64,000 nt of DNA from Roseibium sp. MMSF_3412 (GTDB taxonomy: Bacteria; Pseudomonadota; Alphaproteobacteria; Rhizobiales; Stappiaceae), in the NCBI RefSeq assembly GCF_030733265.1, contig NZ_JASHJI010000005.1, forward strand, positions 286,969 to 350,968, written 5' to 3'. Of the stretch, positions 32,188 to 41,579 are shown piece after piece. Every line of letters begins with the position of its first letter. Position 1 is the stretch's first letter. The notes under the pieces are model-generated. The model was not told the origin of the DNA. It searched no databases and was given only the letters and a program-made list of their open reading frames with translations. The translations under genes were made by a program, and so were the position numbers.

Positions 32188-33377
32188 AACGCACCATCTT
32201 CCCGCAACGCCTTCAGCTCCGCTTCGGATACACCGAGGTCGCACCAGATTTCATGATTGTGCTCTCCCAGGAGCGGCGGTGGCGCATCGACTTCCGGTGC
32301 CTTGCCATCGAGTTTGACACCCGTCCTTGTGACCGTGATATCGCGCCCGACACCGGGGACATTCTTGTATGTGCCCAGAAAACCGCGATCAGCAACCTGG
32401 GGCATCTCCAGCACTTCTGGAACCGTGAGCACGGCGCCCGAAGGCACACCGATGCGATTGAGTTCCTTGGCCCAGTCGCGCGCAGGACGGGTTTTCAGAA
32501 CCGTTTCCAGGTCTGCCTTGAGTGCCAGCCGGTTCCGTTTCCGGTCTTCGCGTGTCGCATAGTCGGGCCGCTCACGCAGCTCACTCAGGCCCAGATGATC
32601 CGTGAGCAATACCCACTGTTCGTCCTTGTTCGCCGCGATGTTGAGCAAGCCATGGCCTGCCTCGAACGCACCCGAGGGTGCCGATGTCACATTCTCGTTG
32701 CCGTTGGCAGCCGGTTCGACACCTGCATTGAGGTAGTTCGACACCACCCAGCCCATCGTTGCCAGAACCGATTCCAGCATCGACACGTCGATGAAGCTGC
32801 CTCTTGGTGAGGCATTCAGTGCAGCCGAGATGGCGAATGCCGCAGTGATCCCACCCACTGTATCGGCAACCGGATATCCGACCCGGAGCGGTGCACTGTC
32901 CTTGTCACCCGTGATCGACATGACACCCGATGCACCCTGAATGATCTGGTCATAGGCCGGACGGTGGACCCAGGGTCCGTCCTGGCCGAAGCCGGAAATG
33001 GCGCAGTAGATCAGCCGGGGGTTCTGCGTTTTCAGCGTGTCGTAGCCGGCGCCGAGCCGGTCCATGACACCCGGACGGAAATTTTCCACCAGCACATCCG
33101 CGGTCTTGACGAGCCTCAGGAACAATTCCTTGCCCTTCGGATGCTTGAGATTGACCGTGACCGATTTCTTGCCTGCGTTCTGGGCGAGAAACGAGACACC
33201 CATTCCCTTGTCGTTCAGGTCAGGGTCTGCCCCGAGCTTGCGTGCAAGATCGCCCCGGCCGGCGGCCTCGACCTTGATCACCTCCGCCCCCAGATGCGCC
33301 AGGTGATGGCAGCAAAAGGGGCCGGCCAGCACGTTTGTCAGGTCAAGGACCCTGATCCCTTCAAGCGGTGTCGACAC
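32184..33377 (-). CDS. CaiB/BaiF (class III) CoA transferase
   Basis: The 397-residue protein is a class III CoA transferase: opening GIRVLDLTNVLAGPFC, HLGAEVIKVEAAGRGD, the VENFRPGVMDRLG segment and SGFGQDGPWVHRPAYD. Members move CoA from a donor (for example succinyl-CoA or acetyl-CoA) to an acid. Here it would activate a tricarboxylate before cleavage by the adjacent citryl-CoA lyase-like protein, with which it overlaps by 4 bases. The donor and exact acid are not known. It lies 28 bp after tctA on the same strand. Confidence 0.88.
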   Translation of the reverse strand: MSTPLEGIRVLDLTNVLAGPFCCHHLAHLGAEVIKVEAAGRGDLARKLGADPDLNDKGMGVSFLAQNAGKKSVTVNLKHPKGKELFLRLVKTADVLVENFRPGVMDRLGAGYDTLKTQNPRLIYCAISGFGQDGPWVHRPAYDQIIQGASGVMSITGDKDSAPLRVGYPVADTVGGITAAFAISAALNASPRGSFIDVSMLESVLATMGWVVSNYLNAGVEPAANGNENVTSAPSGAFEAGHGLLNIAANKDEQWVLLTDHLGLSELRERPDYATREDRKRNRLALKADLETVLKTRPARDWAKELNRIGVPSGAVLTVPEVLEMPQVADRGFLGTYKNVPGVGRDITVTRTGVKLDGKAPEVDAPPPLLGEHNHEIWCDLGVSEAELKALREDGAL

Positions 33378-33405
33378 CTGGCGCGTTCCTCAATCCGGCC
33401 GTCAA

Positions 33406-34929
33406 TCAATCCCCGTCGGCAACGCCTTCGGCGCGAAGCCTGGCGCGTCTTGCCCGGTACCCCGGCAGAACCACAAGCACAACGGCAAGGATCAGCAGCG
33501 CCAGCGTCATCGGGCGTTCCCAGACAAAGCCGACGCCATCGTAAAGCTGCATCGCGCGGGAGAAGTTGTTCTCAAGCAATGGCCCGAGAATGAACCCGAT
33601 CAGCAGCGGTGCAAGCGGATAGTCCGCAAACCGGAACAGCGTGGCGCAGATCCCGAAGCCGACAAGGATCAGCAGTTCCGTTGCATTGTTCTGCCCGATA
33701 TAGGCGCCCATCAAGGTGAAGAACAAAATGAACGGGATCAGGTAGTTACGCGGAACTGCGAGGACCTTCGCGATATAGGGGATCAATGGCAGGTTCAGGA
33801 TCAGCAGAACCAGGTTGCCGAGATACATGGAGATGATCACCGCCCAGAAGATCTGCGGTTCGTCCACCATCAGGCGCGGACCGGGACTGACATTGAGCGC
33901 GATCAGCGCCCCCAGCAGGATCGCGGTTGTGCCGGAACCTGGGATGCCGAGGGTCAGCAGCGGCACGAAGGATCCCGTGCAGGCAGCATTGTTTGCGCTT
34001 TCCGGAGCGGCAATGCCCTTGACCGAACCCTTGCCGAACTGCTCCTGCTCTTCCTTGGAGGCAATATTGCGCTCAACCGCATAACCGAGAAACGACGCGA
34101 TGGTCGCGCCGGCGCCCGGCAGGACGCCGATGAAGAACCCCTGGAGCGACTGGCGGCCAATGACCGGCGTGATGCTGCGGGCTTCTTCGCCGGTGATCCT
34201 CAGATTTTTGATCTTTCCACCGTCGCTGCCATCCCCGGTCTTCGAACGGTTCGGGTCGAGCACGAGGAAGATCGCTTCCGGCAGCGCGAACATGGCCATC
34301 GCAAGCGTGATGAAGCCGAAGCCCGACTGCAGGTCCATGACGCCCATGGTGAAGCGCGGCGCGTTGAACAGGACGCCTTCGCCGACAGTTGCCATCATCA
34401 GCCCGAGAAAGGTCATCAGCAGCGCCTTGCCCACCTGTCCGGTCCCGGCGAAGGCGGCAATCGCCGACAGGCCGACCACCATCAAAGCGAAATACTCGGA
34501 CGAGTGGAAAAGCAGCGCGACAGACGCCAGCGCAGGTGCGAACACCATCAGCAGGATCGCACCGATCGTGCCCCCCGAGAACGAGGCGATGGCGGCAACC
34601 GTCAACGCCTTGCCCGCCTGTCCTTTTCGCGCGAGCGGATACCCGTCGAACGAGGTCGCAACGGTGGAAGCAACGCCAGGAGCGTTGATCAGGATAGAGG
34701 ATGTCGACCCGCCGAAAACGGCACCGTAATAGACACCGGCAAGCAGGATCAGGGCCGCGGACGGATCGCCGATCGTGATGGCAACCGGGATCATGATGGC
34801 GATGATCGACATCGGACCAAGGCCCGGCAACATGCCGATAAAGGTGCCAATCAGACAGCCGCCGACGACCATCAGGATGTTTGTGAATGTAAAGGCCGTG
34901 GAGAGGCCGGTCAGAAGTCCTTCAAGCAT
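33406..34929 (-). CDS. tctA: Tripartite tricarboxylate transporter, large permease
   Basis: The 507-residue protein has about 11 membrane segments and typical TctA motifs: GTFIGMLPGLGPM near residue 28, SILINAPGVASTVATSFDGY near residue 75, GVLPGAGATIASFLGYAVE near 285 and LTLGIPGSGTTAILLGALI near 328. It is the main permease of a TTT-family uptake system with TctB (1 bp upstream) and TctC. The substrate is likely a tricarboxylate, given the catabolic genes around it. Confidence 0.93.
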   Translation of the reverse strand: MLEGLLTGLSTAFTFTNILMVVGGCLIGTFIGMLPGLGPMSIIAIMIPVAITIGDPSAALILLAGVYYGAVFGGSTSSILINAPGVASTVATSFDGYPLARKGQAGKALTVAAIASFSGGTIGAILLMVFAPALASVALLFHSSEYFALMVVGLSAIAAFAGTGQVGKALLMTFLGLMMATVGEGVLFNAPRFTMGVMDLQSGFGFITLAMAMFALPEAIFLVLDPNRSKTGDGSDGGKIKNLRITGEEARSITPVIGRQSLQGFFIGVLPGAGATIASFLGYAVERNIASKEEQEQFGKGSVKGIAAPESANNAACTGSFVPLLTLGIPGSGTTAILLGALIALNVSPGPRLMVDEPQIFWAVIISMYLGNLVLLILNLPLIPYIAKVLAVPRNYLIPFILFFTLMGAYIGQNNATELLILVGFGICATLFRFADYPLAPLLIGFILGPLLENNFSRAMQLYDGVGFVWERPMTLALLILAVVLVVLPGYRARRARLRAEGVADGD

Positions 34930-34930
34930 C

Positions 34931-35422
34931 TCAGCCCCCGCTCACGAAAAATGGGAAAGGACTCAGGAAGATCCCAAGCACCACATCCACAAGGTACCAG
35001 ACCGTCCCCGCCGCGATGGCCGCAACAAGCCCCATCGTAATGTAACGGCGCTCTCCAAGAATGAAGCTGCCGACCGTCAGGAACAGGAACGTGGCTGCGA
35101 GAAAACCAAGGGGTCTCAGCAGCAGCGCATAGGCGACCATCAGGGCGAGCAACAGCACCGCCTGACCAACCTTGTATTCATGCAGACGCGACAGGTTGAT
35201 GTCCGCGGCGTCCTTCTTTTCGGGAGATTTCTCCAGGCCCAGCAGAATGGAAAGGGACAAAAGGATGCCCCCGATCACCAGGACTTTCGGAAAGCTCGAT
35301 GGCCAGATCGGACTGCGCTTCATGATCGGCGGCAGCAGCGCGTCCATGGTGAAATAAGCTGCATAGCCATAGGCCAGACAGATCAGCAGGATGACTAGGG
35401 CCAGCCAGCGGTCGAGCGCCAT
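34931..35422 (-). CDS. tctB: Tripartite tricarboxylate transporter, small permease
   Basis: The 163-residue protein has four hydrophobic segments (about 7-27, 40-60, 87-118 and 132-152) and a charged loop after the second (GLEKSPEKKDAADINL), fitting TctB. It lies between tctC, separated by a hairpin-bearing gap, and tctA, one base away. Starting MALDRWLALVILL agrees with family proteins. Confidence 0.88.
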   Translation of the reverse strand: MALDRWLALVILLICLAYGYAAYFTMDALLPPIMKRSPIWPSSFPKVLVIGGILLSLSILLGLEKSPEKKDAADINLSRLHEYKVGQAVLLLALMVAYALLLRPLGFLAATFLFLTVGSFILGERRYITMGLVAAIAAGTVWYLVDVVLGIFLSPFPFFVSGG

Positions 35423-35453
35423 CGTTCCCCCCCAGGATTTCTTGATTGGTCGA

Positions 35454-35477
35454 CGCGTCCGGGAGGACCCGGACGCG
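35454..35477 (-). other. Hairpin between tctC and tctB
   Basis: CGCGTCCGGG (35454-35463) and CCCGGACGCG (35468-35477) pair perfectly over 10 bp around AGGA. In the transcript it lies after the tctC stop codon and before tctB. It lacks a U tract and probably protects the tctC message, as in the two TRAP operons of this window. Confidence 0.68.
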
Positions 35478-35506
35478 CATTTCGTCTTCTCGGTTTGAAC
35501 CGGTGC

Positions 35507-36487
35507 TTAGAGGAAGCCGAGTTGCTTCATAAGATCGCCGATCACCTGCTCCTGCTCTTCCAGGAAGGAGCGGAAATCATCGCCCGGGTTGTGAATGTTG
35601 ACCCAGCCGTTGCGTGCACGGACTTCTTCCCACTCCGGGGTGTCGTACATCTTGGCAATCGCACCTTGATAGGCAGCCAGCTTGTCAGCCGGAAGGCCCG
35701 GTGCAGCAAAGAAACCGCGCCAGTTGACGAAGGTGGTGTCGTTGCCCTGCTCGACCATGGTCGGTGCATCTGCATAGGCATCCACGCGCTCAGGTGCCGT
35801 CACGCCAATGATGCGGACTTCGCCGGCCTTGGCCAGTTCAACAGCTTCGGAGAAGCCGGTGGAAACAGCCTGGACTTCGCCCGAAAGCAGACCGGCCATT
35901 GTCTTGCCGCCGCCATCGTAAGGCACGTATTTCAGCGCAACCGGATCAGCGCCGGCTGCCTGGAAAACCATGGCCGCGACGAGGTGGTCCATGCCGCCCG
36001 GAACGGAGCCGCCGCCAACAGCGGTTCCAGCTGGATCAGCCTTGAAGGCTTCGATCAGGCCGTTGACGTCCTGGATGGAGCTGTCCGCAGGCACCACAAG
36101 CGCCGCATAGTCACCGATCGTGCCGGCAACCAGGGTCAGATCACGGAAGTTCTGCGGGAACACACCGGTCAGCGAGCGGATCACGATCGGGGTCGAGTTG
36201 ACCATGAGCGTGCCGTGGTTGCTGTCGGCGTTTTCGATCAGGTAGCCGATGGCCTTGCCGCCACCGCCGCCGGACATGTTTTCATAAGATGCCGAACCGA
36301 CCAGACCGGCTTTGGTCAGGGCTTCGCCTGTTCCGCGCGCGGTTCCGTCCCAGCCGCCGCCGGCGCCGCCCGGGATCAGGAAGTGAATGCTGTCGACAAC
36401 TTCGTCAGCGAAGGTCGGTGTTGCGAATGAAAGAGACGCGGCAGCAGCCGCCAGAACGACCCGGCGGGTCATCTTCATAAGTGTCAT
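35507..36487 (-). CDS. tctC: Tripartite tricarboxylate transporter, binding protein
   Basis: From the ATG at 36487 (ribosome-binding site GGGAGGA) the product is 326 residues. It has a signal peptide ending in TPTFADE, and a Bug/TctC periplasmic binding domain with FLIPGGAGGGWDGTARGTGEAL at its start and GGSVPGGMDHLVAAM in the middle. It is expressed first in the minus-strand operon and is divergent from the tctD-like regulator gene. The longer start at 36535 lacks a ribosome-binding site. Confidence 0.92.
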   Translation of the reverse strand: MTLMKMTRRVVLAAAAASLSFATPTFADEVVDSIHFLIPGGAGGGWDGTARGTGEALTKAGLVGSASYENMSGGGGGKAIGYLIENADSNHGTLMVNSTPIVIRSLTGVFPQNFRDLTLVAGTIGDYAALVVPADSSIQDVNGLIEAFKADPAGTAVGGGSVPGGMDHLVAAMVFQAAGADPVALKYVPYDGGGKTMAGLLSGEVQAVSTGFSEAVELAKAGEVRIIGVTAPERVDAYADAPTMVEQGNDTTFVNWRGFFAAPGLPADKLAAYQGAIAKMYDTPEWEEVRARNGWVNIHNPGDDFRSFLEEQEQVIGDLMKQLGFL

Positions 36488-36601
36488 AATATCCTCCCAG
36501 ACACGCAGAGGCTTCACGAGCCTCTTGCAAACCACAAAAGAAGTGGGAAAGCTGACAGGAACCTGTCACGTCATCAAAAACATTGGCAAACGGCTGAAAA
36601 C

Positions 36602-37267
36602 ATGCGCTTCCTGCTGATCGAGGACAACGAAAAACTGGCAAAGGCCATTGTTGACCGGCTGAGTCTGGACGGGCATGTGGTCGATCACGCACCTGATCTG
36701 GAGACCGCTGCGGACTGTCTTGCCTCGACGGGATACGAACTGATTCTGCTCGACATCATGCTCCCCGACGGCGACGGCAGGACCTTTCTCGAAACACACC
36801 GTACGGGCGACAACGACACGCCGGTGATCGTTCTGACTGCACGCTCGGAAGTTTCGGATCGGGTCCGAATGCTCGATCTCGGCGCAGACGACTACATCAC
36901 CAAGCCGTTCGACTTTTCCGAACTGGAAGCCAGGTGCCGCGCCGTGCTCAGGCGCAGACAGGGTGCGGCGCGCAACCAGAAGACCTTCGAGGACGTGATC
37001 TTCGATCCTTTGGCAGGTACTGTCGCGGTCGCGGGCGAAGTATCGGATCTCAGGAACCGCGAACTGCGTCTCCTGGAAGTCTTCTTCTCCGCGCCGGACA
37101 TGATCTTTTCGAAATCGCATCTGGTCGACAGGCTGTTTTCATATGACGAGGACGTTTCGGAAAACGCCATCGAGGTCTATGTCGGCCGGGTCCGCAAGAA
37201 ACTGCAGGGCGGCCGCGTCAGGATCGAGACCGTTCGCGGGGTCGGCTATCGGATGACCGCCACATGA
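36602..37267 (+). CDS. tctD: OmpR-family response regulator (TctD-like)
   Basis: The 221-residue protein has a receiver domain (about 1-115; phosphate acceptor Asp51 in LLDIMLPDGDG, Lys in YITKPFDF) and a winged-helix output domain ending in AIEVYVGRVRKKLQGG. TctD/TctE control tctCBA in Salmonella, and here the gene is divergent from tctC and overlaps the sensor gene by 4 bases (ATGA). It presumably activates the shared tctC promoter in the 114-bp gap. Confidence 0.92.
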   Translation: MRFLLIEDNEKLAKAIVDRLSLDGHVVDHAPDLETAADCLASTGYELILLDIMLPDGDGRTFLETHRTGDNDTPVIVLTARSEVSDRVRMLDLGADDYITKPFDFSELEARCRAVLRRRQGAARNQKTFEDVIFDPLAGTVAVAGEVSDLRNRELRLLEVFFSAPDMIFSKSHLVDRLFSYDEDVSENAIEVYVGRVRKKLQGGRVRIETVRGVGYRMTAT

Positions 37268-38649
37268 CGACCGTCCATGCGCGTGGTTCCCTTCGCAGAC
37301 GCCTCCTGCTTCAGCTTCTTCTGGTGGCCGCGATCCTCTCCGTCGCGCTTTATTTCACCGTGCGCGCGCTTGCGCAGCAGGCCGCCGAGACAACGCAGGA
37401 CAACATTCTGATCGCCTCCGCCACAGCGATATCGGAGGCGGCCCGTGCCGAACGCGGCCAGATCCTTGTGGACGTCCCCTATTCCGCCCTCTCCATGCTC
37501 GGCTCGATCGCGGAAGAACGGGTTTTCTATCGTGTCACGGCGGACGATCTGACCGTGACCGGCTACGATGACCTGCCGATGCCGCCGGCCGCTTCGGAAG
37601 TAGGCGCAGCGGTCTTTGCAACCTCGATCTACAAGAGTGACGAAGTCCGCGTTGCAGCCCTTCCAAGGCGTCTCACGGTCGGCGATGAAACCGTAATCCT
37701 GACGGTTCTGGTCGCCCAGACACGACTGGGCCTTGCCGCTGTGTCGCTTCAGATCTCCATTGCGGCGGCAGCCGCCGGCGTGGGCTTCTTTCTGCTGTCG
37801 GGTGCGCTCAGCTGGTTCGCCACCAACAACGCCATGCGTCCGCTCAACCGGCTCGCGCAATCGGTTGAAAGGCGCGGTCCCCAGGATCTCAGTCCGGTTG
37901 AAACATCCGCGCCGACCGAACTTGTTCCTCTGCTCCAGTCGCTCAACACCTTCATGGCCCGCCTGAGCGCGTCGCTGGCGCGAACCGAAGACTTCATCGC
38001 CGAAGCAGCCCATCACGTGCGCACGCCGCTCGCAACGGTGCGGACGCAGTCCGAAATCGCCATGCGCAGCGTGCGCAAGCCGGAAAACAAGCAGATCCTG
38101 CGTGAAGTGATCCGAGCAGCGGACGAAAGCTCGCGCTCCGCCGGGCAGCTTCTCGATCATGCCATGGTGGCGCTGCGCTCGGACAATCTGGAAAAAGAGA
38201 AACTGAACATGAAGGATCTCGCCCAGGACGTGATCCGGTCGATCAGTCCGACAGCGGACCTGAAGGATATCCGCATCACCTGTTCCGGTTCAGATACCAC
38301 GAGTTCCGTCGAGGGGGATCCAATCCTTCTCCAGAACGCCCTGCGAAACCTGCTCGACAATGCCGTGAAGTATTCACCGGAAGACAGCAGGATCAGGGTC
38401 GAGATATCGGAAGATACGTCCACCGTGCAGGTGGATGTTCTCGACGAAGGCCGGGGCCTTGGAAACGGTGACCGGCAACGTTTGACGCAGCGCTTCGGGC
38501 GGGGAGACAACGTGAAGGATATTATCGGTTCCGGCCTCGGCCTGACCATTGTGGACGAAGTCGTGCGGGCGCACGGTGGAACGCTGGCATTGACGGACAA
38601 TCCGGAAGGGAGAGGAACGTGCGCCTCCATAACTTTGCCCTCGGCCTGA
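37264..38649 (+). CDS. tctE: Sensor histidine kinase (TctE-like)
   Basis: The 461-residue kinase has two membrane segments (about 14-33 and 163-184) enclosing a periplasmic sensor part of about 130 residues, a short HAMP, a HisKA region with the H-box EAAHHVRTPLATV (phospho-His250) and an HATPase domain (NLLDNAVKYSP, DEGRGLGNGD, GSGLGLTIV). It is the partner of the adjacent response regulator. Its 3' end overlaps the next gene, for an extra binding protein, by 31 bases. Confidence 0.92.
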   Translation: MTTVHARGSLRRRLLLQLLLVAAILSVALYFTVRALAQQAAETTQDNILIASATAISEAARAERGQILVDVPYSALSMLGSIAEERVFYRVTADDLTVTGYDDLPMPPAASEVGAAVFATSIYKSDEVRVAALPRRLTVGDETVILTVLVAQTRLGLAAVSLQISIAAAAAGVGFFLLSGALSWFATNNAMRPLNRLAQSVERRGPQDLSPVETSAPTELVPLLQSLNTFMARLSASLARTEDFIAEAAHHVRTPLATVRTQSEIAMRSVRKPENKQILREVIRAADESSRSAGQLLDHAMVALRSDNLEKEKLNMKDLAQDVIRSISPTADLKDIRITCSGSDTTSSVEGDPILLQNALRNLLDNAVKYSPEDSRIRVEISEDTSTVQVDVLDEGRGLGNGDRQRLTQRFGRGDNVKDIIGSGLGLTIVDEVVRAHGGTLALTDNPEGRGTCASITLPSA

Positions 38650-39659
38650 TCACGGGGCTGATTGCTCTGGCGACACCGGCGCATGCTTTTGTTGCCGAAG
38701 AAGAACGCCTGTTCGACGTCGACAATCCATCTGCAACCTTGAACATCATTTCAACTGCGGACCTCGACATCTTCTCGCCCCTTGTCGATGCCTTTCAGGA
38801 GCGCAACCCGACAGTCCGGGTGCGCTACGTCACCGCGTCCAGCAGCGAATTGATGAAAGCCCTTTTTGAGGAAAATGCCGAATTCGATATCGCTATTTCC
38901 TCCGCCATGGACCTGCAGACCAAGCTCGTCAACGACGGCTTTGCCGAGCGCCATGTCTCTGCCGAAACCGGGTCGCTGCCCTCCTGGGCGAAATGGCGGG
39001 ACCGGTTGTTTGCCTTCACGCAGGAACCCGCCGTGCTTGTCTATTCCAGGGAAGCGTTCGAAGGCCTGCCGCAGCCCACGAACCGGGACGAGCTGATTGC
39101 GCTCCTGAGAGAAAATCCCGACAGGTTCAACGGCAGGGTCGGCACCTACGATATCCGGGAAAGCGGTGCCGGATATCTCTTCGCAACGCAGGATTCGCGC
39201 CAATCTGAATCGCTCTGGCGCATGGCCGAGGTCATGGGAAGACTGAACGCGAGGCTCTATTGCTGCTCCAGCCAGATGATCGGAGATGTTGCCGATGGCC
39301 AGCTGGCGCTGGCCTATAACGTGCTCGGCAGTTATGCCGCGCAGCATCTGGAAAACCACCCGGACCTGGACATCCTCCAGTTCAAGGATTTCACCACCGT
39401 GATGCTGCGCACGGTCCTGATCCCGACAACCGCCCGCGATGCGGATCTCGCGGGTCAGTTCATCGATTTCCTCGTTTCCGCGGAAAACCGGCAGCTTATC
39501 GAAGACCTGACCGGGTTGCCGTCGATCGACCCGGCCGTCCTGCAACGGGAAGCCGCCTTCCGGCCGATCCGGCTCGGACCCGGACTTCTTGTCTATCTGG
39601 ATCAGCTCAAGCGCAGAACCTTCATCCGCGCCTGGCTGAACGCCATGGTGCAGCCATGA
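38619..39659 (+). CDS. Periplasmic ABC-type binding protein coupled to the TctDE sensor
   Basis: The product starts at GTG 38619 inside the end of the kinase gene and has 346 residues. A signal peptide ends in TPAHAF; then follows a class-II periplasmic binding domain of the iron(III)/ABC type (STADLDIFSPLVDAFQERNP, DIAISSAMDLQTKLVNDGFA, EPAVLVYSREAFEG, LALAYNVLGSYAA). No ABC permease or ATPase is nearby. Since it is fused into the tctDE operon, it probably acts as a sensory binding protein for the kinase. The stop lies 4 bases before the second MITE-like element. Confidence 0.85.
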   Translation: MRLHNFALGLITGLIALATPAHAFVAEEERLFDVDNPSATLNIISTADLDIFSPLVDAFQERNPTVRVRYVTASSSELMKALFEENAEFDIAISSAMDLQTKLVNDGFAERHVSAETGSLPSWAKWRDRLFAFTQEPAVLVYSREAFEGLPQPTNRDELIALLRENPDRFNGRVGTYDIRESGAGYLFATQDSRQSESLWRMAEVMGRLNARLYCCSSQMIGDVADGQLALAYNVLGSYAAQHLENHPDLDILQFKDFTTVMLRTVLIPTTARDADLAGQFIDFLVSAENRQLIEDLTGLPSIDPAVLQREAAFRPIRLGPGLLVYLDQLKRRTFIRAWLNAMVQP

Positions 39660-39663
39660 GACC

Positions 39664-39930
39664 TAGAGCATCGGACGGTAAGTGTGCACCATTTGATGTT
39701 GGCAAGCAGCTCATTCGGCAAGGCGCGTCGCGCAGGGCGATGCGGTGTATCGGGCAAGCGGCGCAACGCTGCCGATGGGTTGCTTTCCATCACCCGAAGG
39801 GCCGGTCTCCTTTGCCCGCTGACATCGTTGGATCGCACTTGTGGTGGGAAACACCACGGCGCGCAATCCGCCTCCTCAGCAGACAAAGGAGATACGGTCA
39901 AATGGTGCACATTCACCGTCCGATGCTCTA
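39664..39930. mobile_element. MITE-like element 2 (267 bp, 33-bp inverted ends)
   Basis: Bases 39664-39696 and 39898-39930 are inverted repeats matching at 31 of 33 positions, with outer ends TAGAGCATCGGACGGT. Like element 1 it starts and ends in TA and is 267 versus 268 bp long, but the end sequence is different. It fills the gap between two convergent genes, and its right end supplies the stop codon of the RraA-like gene. No transposase is inside. Bidirectional terminator function from such a structure is possible. Confidence 0.78.
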
Positions 39931-40428
39931 AATTGTGAGCGGTTCATCTGTAATGAGCACGCCGTCGGCATCGCAATAGATGAACATGCCGGGTTCGATG
40001 AGAACGCTCCCGAAGGCCACGGGCACATCGATGGCACCCGTGCCCGCTTTTGCCGATCTGATGGGGCTTGTTCCAAGCGCCTTGATACCGAGATCAAGAT
40101 CGGCCAGCAACTGCGCATCACGGACCGCTCCGTTGATCACGATCCCGGCCCAGCCGTTGTTGATGAGCCGTTCACCCATCCTGTCCCCAAGCAGCGCCGT
40201 GCGCATCGAACCGCCCCCGTCCAGCACGATCACGCCGCCCTCTCCCTTGGCCGAGAACAGCTCGTCCTGAACCAGTTTTGTGTCCTCGACCATCACCGCT
40301 GTCCGGACTTTTCCGGCAAAGGCCCGCTTCGTGCCGAAGTCGCGGAACGGCAACTGCACAAGCCGGACCTTGTCAGGATGGGTGTCGTTGAGATCACAGG
40401 TCGGGTGGAATGGCACTGAATGCTTCAT
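39928..40428 (-). CDS. RraA/HMG-aldolase-family protein, candidate oxaloacetate decarboxylase
   Basis: The 166-residue protein (ATG 40428, overlapping the PrpF-like stop by 4 bases) belongs to the RraA-like family, which includes 4-hydroxy-4-methyl-2-oxoglutarate aldolase and oxaloacetate decarboxylases. Motifs are GGSMRTALLGDRMGERLINN and GAVRDAQLLADLDLGIKALG, the G-x-R-D segment being the conserved substrate site. In this cluster, decarboxylation of oxaloacetate to pyruvate after citryl-CoA cleavage is a plausible role. The TAG stop codon is formed by the outer end of MITE-like element 2, so the original C-terminus may have been different by a few residues. Confidence 0.78.
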   Translation of the reverse strand: MKHSVPFHPTCDLNDTHPDKVRLVQLPFRDFGTKRAFAGKVRTAVMVEDTKLVQDELFSAKGEGGVIVLDGGGSMRTALLGDRMGERLINNGWAGIVINGAVRDAQLLADLDLGIKALGTSPIRSAKAGTGAIDVPVAFGSVLIEPGMFIYCDADGVLITDEPLTI

Positions 40429-41579
40429 GAGGGCTCCTTCAGCAGGTTGGACGGATAAAGCACCGCTCCCTCCATCATGCGCCGCTGCGTGCGGAAAGTC
40501 CCGGCGCTCAAGGCCTCGGGTCCGTCGGCTCCGGCACGTACATCGGCCGTGACCGTGAGAACGCCCGAAGGGGTTCCGACACGAAGGTCCCTGCCGTCGA
40601 TCCCGGCGAGTTCCTGGACCAGCGAACCGGGCACTTGCGCAGCAACCGCCGTGCACATCCCACCGGTCAGGGTGATCGCCCGATGGAAATTGCCCATGGA
40701 GACAAGACGCACATTGAGATCATGCGTCGCCTTCTCATGGCTTGCTCCGTCGAGCGACGTGAACTGCGCGGCCGGCCCGAGCATCGCCACTTTCGGATTG
40801 GAACGCTTCGCGTCCTCCGCCGTATCAGCCATGCCCATGGCCACGGCTCCCGCCCGGCGGACGGCCTCGATGCGCGTCATCAGGTCCTTGTCACCGTCGA
40901 GATCCCCCGGCTGTTCCGTTGCCGTCCTGCCGAGATCGGACGCGCGCACGTAAACGACGGGATTGGCGGCATCAACAAGCGAGGCCTTGATCTTACCCAG
41001 TCCAGGAACGGTCAGGTCGTCGACCGCATTGCCTGTCGGCAGAAGCTTTCCCGTGGCCGCGCCGCCCGGTGTCAGGAATTCCAGCACCACGGGCGCCCCG
41101 GTGCCGGAAACACCCGGTATCGACACATCGCCCTCTTCAACGGCCTTGCCGTCCGAAACGGGAAACCGGCTGTGATAGATGCGTTTGGTATTGGTGTCAT
41201 AGATCCGCACGAGCGCATCGGTCTGTCCGGGAGCAAGATCGATCATGCCTTCATCAACGGCGAAGGGACCGACGCAACTCGCCATGTTGCCACAGGCCGA
41301 CCCGTAGTCCGCGAGCGGCTCGTCGACGGCAATCTGTACGAATGTGTAGTCGACATCCGCATCCTCACGATCAGACGGCTTGACAATCACCACCTTGGAC
41401 AGCGACGACAGCCCGCCGCCCATCCCGTTCAGCTGGCGTCCATAAGCGTCCGGGCTGCCCAGCACATGCAGGAAGATCCGGTCCCGAACCGCCGTTCCGG
41501 CCGGCAGGTCCGCGCCGTTGAAGACAACCGCCTTGGATGTTCCGCCGCGATAGAAGGCTGCGCGCAGGCGCTCTGGCAT
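40425..41579 (-). CDS. prpF: PrpF-family isomerase (aconitate/4-oxalomesaconate type)
   Basis: The 384-residue protein fits the PrpF family: opening RAAFYRGGTSKAVVF, the GNMASCVGPFAVDEG motif with its Cys, and the late THDLNVRLVSMGNFHRAITL region. PrpF isomerises trans- to cis-2-methylaconitate; relatives act as 4-oxalomesaconate tautomerase and aconitate isomerases. Its start codon overlaps the aconitase stop by one base. The combination of PrpF with an aconitase-like enzyme is known for methylcitrate breakdown; the substrate here is open. Confidence 0.87.
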   Translation of the reverse strand: MPERLRAAFYRGGTSKAVVFNGADLPAGTAVRDRIFLHVLGSPDAYGRQLNGMGGGLSSLSKVVIVKPSDREDADVDYTFVQIAVDEPLADYGSACGNMASCVGPFAVDEGMIDLAPGQTDALVRIYDTNTKRIYHSRFPVSDGKAVEEGDVSIPGVSGTGAPVVLEFLTPGGAATGKLLPTGNAVDDLTVPGLGKIKASLVDAANPVVYVRASDLGRTATEQPGDLDGDKDLMTRIEAVRRAGAVAMGMADTAEDAKRSNPKVAMLGPAAQFTSLDGASHEKATHDLNVRLVSMGNFHRAITLTGGMCTAVAAQVPGSLVQELAGIDGRDLRVGTPSGVLTVTADVRAGADGPEALSAGTFRTQRRMMEGAVLYPSNLLKEPS

